A DNA stretch of 64,000 nucleotides from Branchiostoma belcheri (GCF_001625305.1 NW_017804109.1:7412-71411), one strand, 5' to 3'; shown: positions 48,986 through 61,490, counted from the stretch's first letter. A program made the numbers and translations. The notes: generated by a model not told the origin, from the letters alone.

Positions 48986-49072
48986 GAGTGCCAGGGGTCT
49001 GGTCTTTAGAAAGTTAAAGTCTTTGGTAAAGTTTCAAAGTTTATCTCATTTATCTTGTAGCATCCCTTCTAC

Positions 49073-49262
49073 TAGTCTCCACCAGACTCCTTTGCAGGCT
49101 GAATAAATAGTAGAAATCGTCTAAGGGGAACATCATTGGCCAGAGGAGTTGGCCGGCCATAGAGGGTCCAGTCTATGGCCGGCCAACTCCTCTGGCCAAT
49201 GTTGTTCCCTTTAGACGATTTCTACTATTTATTCAGCCTGCAAAGGAGTCTGGTGGAGACTA
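49073..49262. mobile_element. 190-bp fold-back element with 9-bp target duplication
   Basis: Almost complete palindrome: TAGTCTCCACCAGACTCCTT and its complement at the ends, GGCCGGCCAACTCCTCTGGC near the centre. CCCTTCTAC at 49064-49072 and 49263-49271 is the target duplication. Confidence 0.85.
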
Positions 49263-50744
49263 CCCTTCTACTGCCTTGTGTGAATAACATCTGTGAATAA
49301 TTTCTTCAGTTTGGTGAATGTTTAAATAACAAAGTTATTTTACAGCCACTTGGTTAATAAGAGCGGACATTTCGATGACTGTTTGTCATTTTTATCATAT
49401 TAACCCTAGGCCTTCTACCAGCATGGGTGCAGCTAGTAGCTGTTTAGTGCACGTGCCTACATTGTATTGTCTTGCTGCAACGTCAATAAAGTCAGAGAAT
49501 GCGTGTAGCGTCTACGCACGGCTATAGCTTTTTAAGTATCGTGTCTGCATGCCTTTAGACGGTAAATTGTGCCATAAAGATGATTCACACCCCATCTTCT
49601 GACCGAGCCCTTCCATTGAGTTTTAGGACATTTATTTTACTTTAAAGAATCCTCAGAGTTAAGCGAGACGATACGAATAGCCGTGATTTACTCTTATTCC
49701 GACCGAGCCCCCTCCAGTTGTAGAGATTTTAGGACATTTATTTTACTTTGTCACTACGGTAACGTTAAATCTAGAGCGTCTCGCTTAAACTCGGACAGTG
49801 ATTTACCTTTAAGTACTCTCACCCTGTACGTCATAGCCAGACCCACGAACTTTACACGACTGTAATAATACAGAACCTCATAACCATCGCTCTACAAGTG
49901 ATCTTCCCTACCCCCTGTCTTTTAATATTATACAGGTTTTATGAGGTGAAAAATACTATATGCACCTGGTATTCGGGCCCAAACGAGCGCTCGGCGCCAC
50001 TTAAATCTTTTGGCCTACTGACCAGAACAATTGTGGAACAATTGCGTCTGGGGGTTTGGCAGAGTGGAACACACAATAAAGAGGCCGCCGGTTTGCGCAC
50101 GTAGACGTGTACAGCCGCTCTTTTCAGTCCGAAATAAACTTTGACTGCCAGATGGAATGCTGTTAGCTAGGTCAAATTGTTCGCATTGATCGTATTCCCG
50201 ATGTCTGGAAAACTTAACCCTTTGCTATTAGTATTAGTCTCCCTGCTATTCATCAATAAATAGTGCATTGTATACCTTAATTAATCATGATCACCACTAC
50301 GGGCATCTTGCCCGGACTAAGGTGAAACTACTTTTCCAAGCTCCTCTGTTCTTCAAGTCCTGGGTCTTACAACTACTGAAAACCTCATGTAAGGCCTAGC
50401 CTCTATCAGGTGTTCCTAAGGGGGTTTGGATAGTAGAATTTGGCCGAAATAGGACCTGACTGGAGTGGGTCCACTGTCAGGGTTTCATTTACTTGCGCGG
50501 GCAAATGAACTCTACGGTGGCCAAACTCTAATCTCCAACTCCACGCACATCTTTCGGTGGCCACAAAGACAGTATCGAATTGGCCATGCGCCAGTCAGTA
50601 TCCATTTGCCAAAGTCCCCGACCAATTATTATCCCCAACCAATTATCCTCCCCATTTGGCTAGATATTGCAGTTTTTGAACCCGCGTTGTTAATCTGATG
50701 TAGCCACTATACACGCGACCTGCTCTTCCATTGTCGTCTGTCCC

Positions 50745-50905
50745 TGACGTCTTTGCACTTAAATAACTCCTCTGAGAGTGATGAAACTCCACTCATGAGT
50801 TCAACACGGACGGTAAGTGACCCGTTCCATCCTGGGGGTCAGCTCCGTTCATCGATGTCTTCTTCGCGACAAAGCTCGCGCTTAACGTTAAGGACACCTG
50901 ATCAA
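50745..50905 (+). repeat. Duplicated Ser-rich open stretch (copy 1; copy 2 at 51400-51565)
   Basis: GTCTTTGCACTT and TCCACTCATGAGTTCAACA with ~150 bases around them occur twice. Copy 1 is open (MSSTRTVSDPFHPGGQLRSS) over 64 codons; copy 2 is not open in that frame. No family recognised and no exon borders identified. Confidence 0.55.
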
Positions 50906-50925
50906 AGCTTAACATCGATGGACTT

Positions 50926-51300
50926 GCAAGGTGATAAACAATGATGGATTACTCTGTAAGTCGATTCTGAAGAAAACGGGTTCTGGGCGATCTGTGAGAT
51001 GATAGCCGGTCATTGGTGATTAGTTTACACCTCTGAGGTCTTCTCTGATCTCGTTCCTGGTCATTTGTAATTGGTTTAAAGCTTGGAGATCGCGCACTAG
51101 CTATTAGTGGATGCAGCCAAAGCACAGAGATAAGGTTTACAATACTTCATCAAAAGTTAATTTGCTGCCAGAGACACAAGTAACTCAGTTCTGAAGTGAT
51201 ATATGATACAGAGTCTCTCTGTCCTCACTCGGACATTGCAAAGGGTCTCAGTTACACATTCATGGATCAGTGCTATTGATTGATGCGGGCGAGTTCTCAG
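50926..51300 (+). repeat. Second copy of the satellite-flanking block plus one solo satellite unit
   Basis: 50926-51090 matches 46738-46897. About 200 bases of the 177-bp satellite follow (CACAGAGATAAGGTTTACAA at ~51122). Confidence 0.85.
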
Positions 51301-52118
51301 AGTTAAGCGAAACGTAACGAGTGACCGCGATTTACCCTTCTTCCCACCGAGCCCCTCCATTGTAGATTTTTAGGACATTTGTTTTAGGAGTACGAGTCTT
51401 TGCACTTTAATAACTCCTCTGAGAGCAATGAAAATCCACTCATGAGTTCAACATGGGCGGTAAGTGGTCCGGTAAGTGCCCCGTTCCATCCTGGGGCTAA
51501 GCTCCGATGAACGATGTCGTCTTTTGCGACAAAGCTCGCGCTTAACGTTAAGAACACCTGATGTGTCACTCTCAGTACGTAATGTACAATGTGTGAACAA
51601 CTGAACATCTTTCACTTCGCCTCCAACATGCACCCAGGGACATTATACACAGATAATGTGTATAATGTCCTTGATGCACCCCACGATCTGTACACCAATT
51701 AACCCACCGGCAAACCGCATTTTGGCGGTTAGTCTCCAAGACGAATGGGCCTGGGTGATGTTTTTATTGGTCTTTTGCGGACGTCTCTGTGCTTATCTGG
51801 CTTTCGCTAGCTAATCAAGTGCATTTTAGGTATGTGGGGATGCCCTCTTGCCATGGTGCCAGATCAACTTCGGAAAGCCTAGACGGAAAATCCATGGAAG
51901 AGTAGCAAAGACCAACAAATTACAGACTAACGTTAACACTGACCGATTCATCTGATTGGAGAATAGTTGGTAGCTGAATCTCCCAACCTGATGTTGGGAA
52001 TGAGGCAATCTCCAACCAGAAGATTAGACTTCGGCGTATTTTTGACGTCTTTTCGGGTGTTTTTTATCCGGCTTTCTGTTTTTGTACCGGTATCGAACGC
52101 GAGGATACTGCACGGCCA

Positions 52119-52390
52119 ATTTGAAACTGTCTTGCCAATTTGATACTGCCACAACAATTCGATTCTGTCTAGTCAATTCGATACTATCGTGTCAATTTGA
52201 TACTATCTTGCCAATTTGTTACGTACTGTCCATTCGATACTGTCTTGCCGATTTGATATTGTCTAGTGCCCTGTGCCGATTGCATACTGCCCCGCACATT
52301 CGATCAGCTGTCTAGCCGATTCGACAGAATTGCCATACTGTTTAGCCAACTCGGTACTCAGTCTTGCCAATGCAAACTGTACTCCTTTAT
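52119..52390. repeat. Degenerate ~20-bp tandem repeat
   Basis: About a dozen variants of CCAATTTGATACTGTCTTG follow one another with irregular spacing. Confidence 0.7.
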
Positions 52391-53694
52391 AGCTGACCGA
52401 CCCCCTTGATGTTATCTGTCTACTTGGCCAATTTTGTACTCTTTCCAGTCGCTTCTGAAGCCCGGTGGCGGCTAGTCGGCCGTAGTTTTAGTGGAAAGGG
52501 ATCGAGTTCAGATGAATACCGAGTGCATCATTAGTGGTTGAAATTCGGGCAGGGAGCCAAACCGCCTCTCTCCAACGCACCCTCGATTATTACACATCCC
52601 CGGGAGGTTTCCAAACGGCACGGAGGGTCAGTGGGTCACTGGGTTGACTGACATCTGCAGCCAGGTGTTGTAAGGCGGCAATAACGGACTAAGTGTCGTG
52701 GGAACAAACATGCCCTACTTCCGGCACCAGCTTGTTGTACGAAACAGTCATTTGGATGCTGTATAAGCCTCCTCTTCAACAAACTAAAATTAAAGTTTGT
52801 AGGTAAAAACAAAGGTGTCTGTATCTTTATTTATTGCTACCAGGCGGCTGGCTGAAACTGAGTAGAAATAGAGAGATAGCATGCCAGGGGAGTTGGTCTT
52901 CCAGAGAGAACAGTTTGCCGCGCCCGAAAACTGGTGCGGCAAACTGTTCTCTCCCGAAGCATGGTAGAGGCGTAACACACCAGCTTCTCAGGCACGCGGC
53001 AGCTGGCTACATTACACCGAACGACTTGTTACACCTAACCCTTGAACATTGTTTTAAGCTATCCAATGCTGATGCTTCTACTGTAGTTGGTGGCAGCAGG
53101 TTCCACTCTGCGATAGTTCTAGGAAAGAATGAGTTTTTGAACACTTAGTACCTCAACTATGTTGATAACTCTGGTACTTGAAGGCACGACTGTTTCATGT
53201 GAAGTGTTCATATAGCCTTTATGACTCCGCACGGGCAGTGGGTTGTTAATCCACTGTGTCCTGCTCTCCGCCTTCCAATATCTCGCTCACACACAACGGG
53301 TTATTAACCTTCTGCCCCAACGACTTATAAAGTTTATAGGTGACTCTTACATTTCTTTATATGCTTCCCACAAAGTGCCTGAGTCTGACATGTCAGGGCC
53401 TTTCCATTAACCGGCTCTTGTAACTCATCGTTTCCCCGAGATACCAGATCCGCATAGACCCGGGATGCGGGAAGGTGACTGTGGCGTGTACAGGGATGGC
53501 ATTATTCGTTCTTCCGCATTTCTGCGATTTAAGGAATATTTTTCTACAGGGCAGACCCAGACTGACGTGTTTTTTTTCGCACAGTTTTCTGATGGCAACA
53601 AGGTTCTAATTGCTTTCTGATCGAGAATTTGATGCCGTCCGAACTATCAGAGCACTGTATACAATTAGACCTTGGTATACAGTATAACCTTTTA

Positions 53695-53795
53695 AAATCT
53701 TAATAATTTGTGAGGTAGTAATAATTTGTGAGGTAGTAATAATTTGTAAGGTAGTAATAATTTGTAATAAGGTATTAATAATTTCCAAGAGTAGA
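53695..53795. repeat. ~18-bp minisatellite
   Basis: AATAATTTGTGAGGTAGT and close variants, four to five copies. Confidence 0.85.
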
Positions 53796-54577
53796 CAGGT
53801 CCATTCCGTGAACAAGGTTGATGGAGTCAACCGAAAATATGGCGTAAATGCCAATACTTTGTTAGTTAGTGTTGGAAGTTAACGGTTAGTCTTTATTTCA
53901 TAATTTGTAAGGTAGACTAGTCTCATAGTATTTTTTTTATATAGCAATAGATGCCATACTTTGTATCATTGTTGTGTATGAAAGTTTATGCTAATGTGGG
54001 GAAAATGCTTGGTGGTGTCTACAGCAAAGGCAAAGGAATCTTCGTATTCATCCACGCGCTAGCACATAGTCGTAAGTGGGTATAAACGTGTTCTAGTTGG
54101 TAAGTATGTCCATTTGTTCACCCGCGGCCCATGGATCAAGGCTGAAAGGGGTTGTCTGATGCATGTCACACACTTGTACATAACTAGGACAAAGGCTAAC
54201 ATGCGTGGTAACTTCACTTGACCGCAGAGATCATAGGGCACCTTTCCACTGAACGATGTTCGATTACGTGTCGACGTCTTTTACTGACCGTCAGTGATTG
54301 ATGTACTAACATAGCTTCCATAGCAAGTAGCCATAGAACCATTTCTTTCGGTAGTTGTCTACTTTTTACTGGTTGATTTATAGTTATCAGTTTTCTGTGC
54401 AATGCTGAGTATCTTCAACCCCATCTCAGGCTATCCTCTGAAAGGAATTTAATAAAAACGCCACTGCAGTTCCAGAATAAAATGCTAGGGCGAGGATTTT
54501 TGACAAAAGGTCTTGATTGACTATTGGAGACTTAAAAAGATATTGTAATAAAAAGAAGATATTGTCAGGATAGATAT

Positions 54578-54583
54578 TTTATT
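54578..54583 (-). terminator. Candidate poly(A) signal of the LRR gene
   Basis: AATAAA on the minus strand ~450 bases after the stop at 55030. Confidence 0.4.
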
Positions 54584-55029
54584 CATTTACATTTTCTAGA
54601 TTCAATTCTGCACATTATTATAGCCTATTCTAAAGGCATCGGTGAATTGCACACTTTTAAGTCACGAATAGTATCATAGACAGAAGCATACTCATATACA
54701 AACAAGCGTACCATCAAACCATTGCTTCCTATTTACCAATAGGTTTGCATTATATACGTTTGAATAATTAATGCAGTGACACATTCAATTATTCAATGAA
54801 AAAAAAACGTAAATCCTTCTGTACAAATAAATTGTCTCCCGGTTTCCTTAGTTGCATGATAAATATATTATGTATTCTAATTTACAGGCGTTTTATATAA
54901 AGCCACGACAAATCCTGTCGTGTTGTCATAGTGAATCTTTGAAAACGAGCAACATCATTTTCCGTGGGGGAAATACAACAAAATCGGTACAAATAAACCT
55001 ATCTATAAGCCATTCGACATCACGCGTGT

Positions 55030-56886
55030 CTACTCGTCTAACTTACTGTACATGTAAGGTTGATTACGACCATTGTTTAGTACGGAAACAGTGGCTGTTG
55101 TTTGGTTGAACACCACACTCGGACCCAGAGGAGACTTCTTGGAACTCCTAAGCACACAGATGTATATCACAGAAAATACACAGGCGCAGAAAAAGAGGGT
55201 TCCGGCTATGGCGGCCAGCAGGGGCCTGACGAAGACAGGCAGGGAGGACGTACGGGGAGCGTTCTTCTCTATCTTTCCTGGATGTAGATAGGAAACATTG
55301 ACAGTAAAAGATGCTGCCATTGGCAATGTAGACTTTACTCTTCTTTCCTCAGAAAGAGTACCGATTGCAGAGACTGTAGATAGACCAGAAGAGTCACCAT
55401 CGCGTGTTAATGTTGAGCCGGGAGTTGGGAAAGACGATGGAACCCTAGATGTTGACTTCTTGCTAGTCTTGACAGTAGACAAGACGCTGCGGCTTGTGAT
55501 GTGGCCTGTGATCCGGGGAGACGGCAATGCTGATGAAAATGTGGACGTTTCTGGTTGAAGAACTGGAGGCGGAGTACTTGGATTGTAGCAGGCTGTTGTC
55601 TGTTTGCCTGACAGCAAATCTCCAAGAGCTACATCATGTAGTAAGCTTTTACCTCGAAGATGGCCAGGTCCAGCGCACGTCATCTGCCTCTCAAATGCAT
55701 GCGACCCGTCCATTATCCGCCAGAAGGCTACCATCCTACAGTCACACTGCCAGGGGTTGTTGCCAATACTCACGTTTGCAATGGAGGCCAATAAGTCATA
55801 CGCCGCGGGAGGAAGTGTTTCCATCTTGTTGTCTTCCATGCGAAGCTCCGATAGCGGCGGTCTGTAACGTAGCAAGGCTTCAGCGGGGAAGTGGTTGATG
55901 TTGTTGTGAGACAGGATCAGCGTCTGGAGCCGCGGAGTTACGAACGCGGTACGTGAAATGGTGCCGATGTTGTTGTACTCCAGGTCTAGGTGCTGAAGGT
56001 GAGACCGCGGCGCGCTTCTGAAGGCAAGATCCTCGAGGCTGCTGATGTTGTTCCTGTGCAGGTCCAGCCACTCCAGGTTACCCAGGTAAAGGAACGTGTC
56101 AGCTTCCAGGCTAATCAGCTGGTTGTTGTCAAGATGCAGGGACCTCAGCTCAGGGAGGCCCGGCCTGTATCCGAATATGTCATCTGGGAGCGAGACTAAC
56201 CGGTTCTGGCCAAGCCACAGTTCCCGCAACTTACCAAGTCCTGCAAAGGTGCTAGGCCAGAGACTTGTCAACTCGTTCTGCCCGAGCCACAACTCCTGGA
56301 GGTTACCGAGTCCCGTAAATATGCCACGCGGCAGGCGTGTTAGTTTGTTCCGATACATGTCCAGGACCGTCAGGTTGCCAAGCCCCTCAAATATATCAGC
56401 CGAAAGACTGGTCAGTTGGTTCTGGTAGAGATCTAAGTGCTGCAGGTGACCTAGCCCCCTGAATATGCGGGCCGGGAGAGTGGTCAGCCTGTTCTGGTAA
56501 AGGTCCAAGCGCTGAAGACGAGCAAGTCCCACGAACGCGCCGACTGGGAGACTTGTGAGTTGGTTCCCGTAGAGGTACAGGTCCGTTAGGTTGGCCAGGT
56601 TGCGGAACGTTCTTCTCTGGATCGTTGAGATTCTATTAGAACCGAGATGTAGGTATGTCAAGTTGCCGTATCTCGCGAAGTCGGCCGGGCGTAACGTGGT
56701 GATGAGGTTTTCCCGCAGATCCAGGCGAGTGATGTTCGCAGGCAGGTCCTGAGGAACGCTGGTGAGGCGTGACCCGCGACAGTCACAGCTGGTCGGCGTA
56801 CAGCTGCTGCTGCAGGCTGCGGTCCGTCTGGTGAACGTGAGGACCATCAGCAGGAGGTACAGCATCCTCCTTGCCATGGTGGACAT
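55030..56886 (-). CDS. LRR type I membrane protein, single coding exon
   Basis: 618 aa. Signal peptide ~1-24 (LYLLLMVL core), Cys-rich LRR N-terminal cap (CSSSCTPTSCDC), about 13 leucine-rich repeats of ~24 residues (NLTxLxLxxNxLTSLP), C-terminal cap (NPWQCDCRMVAFW), Ser/Thr/Pro stalk of ~120 residues, one membrane segment (~555-579, LLAAIAGTLFFCACVFSVIY) and a ~39-residue cytoplasmic tail without TIR or other known domain. It should sit at the cell surface with LRRs outside. Orthology is unclear, since such LRR proteins are many in lancelets; the layout resembles LRR adhesion or recognition receptors. The frame stays open upstream to 56958, but an acceptor TTGCAG just before 56891 argues that translation starts at 56886 (MSTMARRM). 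Confidence 0.9.
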   Translation of the reverse strand: MSTMARRMLYLLLMVLTFTRRTAACSSSCTPTSCDCRGSRLTSVPQDLPANITRLDLRENLITTLRPADFARYGNLTYLHLGSNRISTIQRRTFRNLANLTDLYLYGNQLTSLPVGAFVGLARLQRLDLYQNRLTTLPARIFRGLGHLQHLDLYQNQLTSLSADIFEGLGNLTVLDMYRNKLTRLPRGIFTGLGNLQELWLGQNELTSLWPSTFAGLGKLRELWLGQNRLVSLPDDIFGYRPGLPELRSLHLDNNQLISLEADTFLYLGNLEWLDLHRNNISSLEDLAFRSAPRSHLQHLDLEYNNIGTISRTAFVTPRLQTLILSHNNINHFPAEALLRYRPPLSELRMEDNKMETLPPAAYDLLASIANVSIGNNPWQCDCRMVAFWRIMDGSHAFERQMTCAGPGHLRGKSLLHDVALGDLLSGKQTTACYNPSTPPPVLQPETSTFSSALPSPRITGHITSRSVLSTVKTSKKSTSRVPSSFPTPGSTLTRDGDSSGLSTVSAIGTLSEERRVKSTLPMAASFTVNVSYLHPGKIEKNAPRTSSLPVFVRPLLAAIAGTLFFCACVFSVIYICVLRSSKKSPLGPSVVFNQTTATVSVLNNGRNQPYMYSKLDE

Positions 56887-57802
56887 GCTGTCTGCAATAA
56901 CAATGACCTTTATTGCATATTCACACCATACATTAGCCAAATGCACTACGTTATACATAGATATGTGAGGTATGACTATGAGGGTAGTAGCAACAAGTTC
57001 TACATTACTGTGCTAAGTCTATATCTACAAGATCTCTTCTCTCTTTTTGAAACGAGCATAACAAATTTACAGTTTTTCATTTACATCGTAGTTCTTGGAT
57101 GACATAATATTTTGAACTCTTTTCGGTAAGTGCGTATATTTCTGTTTTAATTGTAAGGAACTAATAAAGGATATGCACATGTCTTTTGAATTAATGAAAC
57201 AGATATGAGACTCTCAGAAATGAAATAATTTCATCAGGTTGGTAAATGATTGAATAATGCATTGTTCTTTCTGCACAACCGCTTGTTCTTGTGGCTCTTG
57301 CTAAACAAGTGATTATGAATAAAAAACTTTGCTATCTAGAAATGGGATTTGTTTGCTTCTGGTGTTATCGCTTATATTTGTACCTGCTTACGTAAGCCCG
57401 AAGCAGGCTTGTTTGCGCTAATTACATCAATTATCCTTTGTCTGCAAAGACAGAGCCTTCTGTCAAGCGTGTGTAATGATCTCACCCGATTGCCTGTAGA
57501 CCATACTGGTCTGTCAGTTTGTGTGTAATGATGATTCATGAAACTATAGTATAAACTACAGATTCATATATCATGCATTTAGTTGGTACGGTGAGTACAT
57601 AGGTATGGTACTGATAATGACAAATAACAGTGAAATCTATACGTAAAGTACGACCATGCCCTGGTACTAAAAATACTCTTCAAATGTCTCTGGTGTCGTG
57701 TTAGTGTAACCTTTGTCACAATTACTAAAATAACTTACATACACGGAGTTGTTGGACAAGTCTGATAACTCGTACATCTTGTACTTAGTATTGTCAGACG
57801 TC

Positions 57803-57927
57803 GATCTCCAAGCAGATCCTACGGTGGCAAGGCAGTATCCAAAGGTCAGCCAAGCAGTGTCCATTGGCCACCAAAGCTAATGGTCGATTGAATACTGCAT
57901 TGCCACCGTAGGATCTGCTTGGAGATC
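57803..57927. repeat. 125-bp hairpin element in the LRR 5' UTR intron
   Basis: GATCTCCAAGCAGATCCTAC and following bases recur inverted at 57893-57927, with GGCAGTAT / ATACTGC next to the loop. No target duplication is clear. Confidence 0.7.
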
Positions 57928-58830
57928 ATTAGACAGGTTCAACCGTTGCGTGTATACAAGGTTCTTCTGGCTGCGCGGACGTCGACAGGCATTCTACACA
58001 TTCTTTAGTTAGAAAACTCAAAACGCTTGAACGTGGAGTAACTATTTTGGGGAAGAGTACAAGTAGTGTCAACGTTGACATTCACACAAATCGAATCTTA
58101 AGCACATTGTTATGTATGCACGAATGTATCACTGTCATGCCAAGTATCCTAGCTACATCTAGCTGCTAGCTTGTGTGCCGTTTCAATAAGAGGTACAGAT
58201 TCAGGGACTTTTGTTTGGTGCTTCGTTCATAAAAAGCCTTGTCTCATGTCTGACTGTTGACCTATAGTGACATGGTGACTGTTCCCACGCTCTAAAATTT
58301 TCCTCGACGCCATTTTTGGTGACGTATCAACCTGAACTTCACGCCGGTAACTGTTCCCTAGTCTAGAACGTCCTGCCTAAAAGCCCAGGGCTCACACATT
58401 CAGAACCTTCCCCCGACCACCAACCAAGGTTGGCTGAAGTTTGCAGCAGCCTGATCATATTTAGACCAGCTTTCAATAATAGAATTGAATTTGAATCGAA
58501 TTTGTGTTGAAGCTGAGTTGAATTTGACCCCCGAACACTGCTGGCCTAATTCCAAACACCATGACCGAACCGCCTGTCCACACCAGAATGTTTTAAACAT
58601 TTTGAAATATTAGGCTGGCGCAGCCGACCTAGCTGAACAACGATCACTTTTCAATGCTGGGCTAGCCAACATTTCTCCGGACTAACTCCTAACCATGGTC
58701 GGGGAGTTTGACAGTGTTTGGGAGGCCATGATCAGCTATGTGTGACAGGGGGTTCTTTACCCGTGAATGACCCGACCCTAAGACACACTAATTATCCGGT
58801 AGGGTCACTAAGTAGATTAAGAAGACTTAC

Positions 58831-58995
58831 CTTGATGTGAATACGCGATTACTTCGAGTCTTCAAGTATAAGATCCTGTTACAGTGTCTTGTGCCTTTCT
58901 GGTTCGCTGTTCTGCACTGTCACACGTCAGGTGGTTGAACCTGTGATTTACGTGATTAGATCAAGGCGTTGGCTTCAGCTGACGGATGTCTATTG
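58831..58995 (-). other. Probable non-coding first exon of the LRR gene
   Basis: The donor CAAG/GTAAGT with last exon base 58831 pairs with the acceptor before 56891, giving a ~1.94-kb 5' UTR intron. The 5' end is placed ~30 bases after the TATA box and is approximate. Confidence 0.5.
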
Positions 58996-59023
58996 TGCAT
59001 AATGTGCCTTCAGGCGATCCCGG

Positions 59024-59032
59024 CTATTTATG
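59024..59032 (-). promoter_or_regulatory. TATA-like box of the LRR gene
   Basis: CATAAATAG on the minus strand, upstream of the proposed first exon. Confidence 0.45.
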
Positions 59033-59528
59033 TAGTTATTACCGGCAGCCACCGTGTGAAAGCACAGTATTCGTGACAGGCACTACCTGTGGCCATGACA
59101 CGGGGTCAAAAACAAAGCCCTCTTGTGGAATAGCTTTGATTTGAAATGTAGAAATGTGTCTTAGACAGATTTTTCTCTCTCTAGAAGCCTCCTTCGCAAA
59201 CCAACTTACTTGAATGCAGAGATGTGAACCAACGTCAAACAGACGCCGGAGGTCATGACCTTTGTTCCCATGATGGAACACCTGACGTCACCCTGCCGTC
59301 TGGTGCGTACGGTGGGGTCAGAGTTCAGCCGCTGTAGACGCCGGGACCGTCAGGTGACTGATTAAGGTGTTCCCAGGCGAACCCGCCATGGGTACGTGTA
59401 ACAACAAAGCGGCAGTAATGAAGTGTTTGGTCTGTGACGCACGATTCAGCCTGCCTTGACGTCAGAAACAAAGCCTTTCATGATAATGATAGCTTTGCGT
59501 TGGTAAAAGGGTTGTTCTGGTGAATTCA

Positions 59529-59690
59529 TGTATGTATGTATGTGTGTATGTGTACGCGTGTCTGTATGTGTCTGTGTGTGTGTTTGTATGTGTCTGTGTG
59601 TGTGTATGTGTGTGTGTATGTATGTATGTGACTGCATGTGCGTGTGTATGTTAGTACGTGCGTGTGTGTATGAGTGTGTGTGTGCACAAT
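59529..59690. repeat. TG-rich microsatellite
   Basis: Imperfect (TGTA)n and (TG)n run. Confidence 0.95.
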
Positions 59691-60237
59691 ATTTTCCATA
59701 TTATATTACATGTTATTCATTTTTATATTAAGTTTGCATAAAGGTTATACATAATGGCATTTGTACACCTATAGAAGTGGAGTGTGACAGAACCATGCTT
59801 TAAAAACCACGAAGTAGATGTCTATCAAGGGAGTAAAGCACAGATGTACAAACTGCAGTTGCCCTAAGAGGCCCAACTATGCTCCCTTCCCTCAGCCTTT
59901 ACTTGTACTGACAGATGTGTTACTCAATCTGTAAAGTACCTTATTAAGCACCTGAGTGTGTGTTAAAACATTGCGGTCAGTGACCCGGAAGACTACGGAT
60001 AATGATAGTACAAGCACATCTTCCCAACGAGCTGCGTCAAGCCTTGCCGATAGGTCTTGCCGGTCAATAAGTTGGGAAAGCCCCGTATATCCGATGATCC
60101 CTTTGCTCATTTCATCTCAGGTACTTTCATTAGAGAATTCGGCTGCAGGCATCACTTCTGCTCTAGATATCCGCAGCGGCCTTGTAAAAGGGAGCAGAAA
60201 TGCATCATTTTGAAGCTTCGGGGCCCCAAAATAGCTT

Positions 60238-60451
60238 CCTGTGCATGCCTCCGAGCGGGTGGGTGATTTAATACTGGGTTTTGTAGAATTGTCAACGCGT
60301 TCTTTTGCCGGGCATCGTACAATCAACCGGCCATCGTAGGACAAACTCGCCTCGGCTGTCGGTTGCTTGTACGATAGACGGCAGAAGGACGCGTTGACAA
60401 TTCTACAAAGCCCAGTATTAAAACGTTTACCTGCTTGGAAGCATGCACAGG
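60238..60451. repeat. 214-bp palindrome
   Basis: CCTGTGCATGC at the left pairs with GCATGCACAGG at the right. The inner arms GTAGAATTGTCAACGCGT / ACGCGTTGACAATTCTAC match perfectly. Likely a fold-back element; no target duplication seen. Confidence 0.75.
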
Positions 60452-61429
60452 ATAGGAGGCTAGACCCTATGGGTCCTACAGACACATGCACATAGATAAC
60501 ACCACTGTCAATCAGGTCTCAGATAACAGCTAAATTAAGTATCGGCCATCTTCCAAGTCGATATCTACTGCTTAGTTACCAGTGGGCAACGGCAGAATCG
60601 TTAGTATTTGATTGATGGTCAGGTGTAAAGCCGCCAGGACAGGTTCAAGTCGGGGTCTCATATATCAAACGCTGGTCTGATTAATTATTGCTGTAATACG
60701 AAAAGTTTGAGTACAGCCACCGCGGTGGTCAGCAAGAAGTTTGCTGACTTCCCTGACTCAGCAGACGTAGGCTTAAATGGGATTACACGTGGGCTCAAAG
60801 CAGGTTATTTCATCCAAGAGCTTTCAATGGTATTAAGCAGACAGCAATGTAAGCAAGATCGTAATGAGGAAGTATGAACTCAATCAGGAAGTTCTGCCCC
60901 TACCAAGTCGTCCCCGACACTATTACAAACAGTCCATTATTTTGAAGCTATTTTATACCCAGTTTCAATGTTCTTTTATGTTTGTAACTTACAATTAGTC
61001 TTCGGGCATGGATCTGCAATAAACGTCTCATTCTTATAGGGGTTTCCAATATACCTGAGACAATCGTTGGTCGTGATGTGGAGACAAAACCTAAATCTAA
61101 CCCTAACCCCAACAATGACCCCCAACTCTAATTCCTAACCTGAATGACCCTGACAATACCAGCCATAATTGCAACCCTGACGCTAGCAATAAATTCTATA
61201 CCCGACCCTCCGTCTCATCAGTTGGAAAACTAGCTACCGACGACCAGGACAGCGAGGTGCAAGATCACGACCCCATCTATCCTGGCATTCGAGACAGCCG
61301 TCTAGAAAAAGAGCCACTACCCGGACCAGCAGAAGTATGACGGGGCAGAAATTTGGCGCCACATCGGGACGTTTTCTCCGCCCTCTCATGTCTCTGTCTA
61401 GATACTACGTCATCTCCGATGCTATGGAC

Positions 61430-61431
61430 AG

Positions 61432-61489
<58 letters not shown>

Positions 61490-61490
61490 A
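61430..61490. repeat. (TA)n(TG)n microsatellite
   Basis: Uninterrupted TA then TG dinucleotide run. Confidence 0.95.

Larger units (their letters stand above)
49273..55029. other. Gene-poor interval
   Basis: No exon chain recognised. Besides the repeats listed separately it holds related copies of CTCAGAGTTAAGCGA...TTTAGGACATTTATTTTA at 49618-49755 and 51297-51385. A short palindrome lies at 51636-51676 and an inverted hairpin (GAGAACAGTTTGCCGC) at ~52915-52953. Confidence 0.5.

Noticed and set aside
59446-59731. Open frames on both strands
   Set aside because: Translation of the TG microsatellite.
61090-61135. Telomere-like CTAACCCTAACCCC run
   Set aside because: Only two or three units, irregular, inside ordinary sequence; not a telomere or clear interstitial telomere array.
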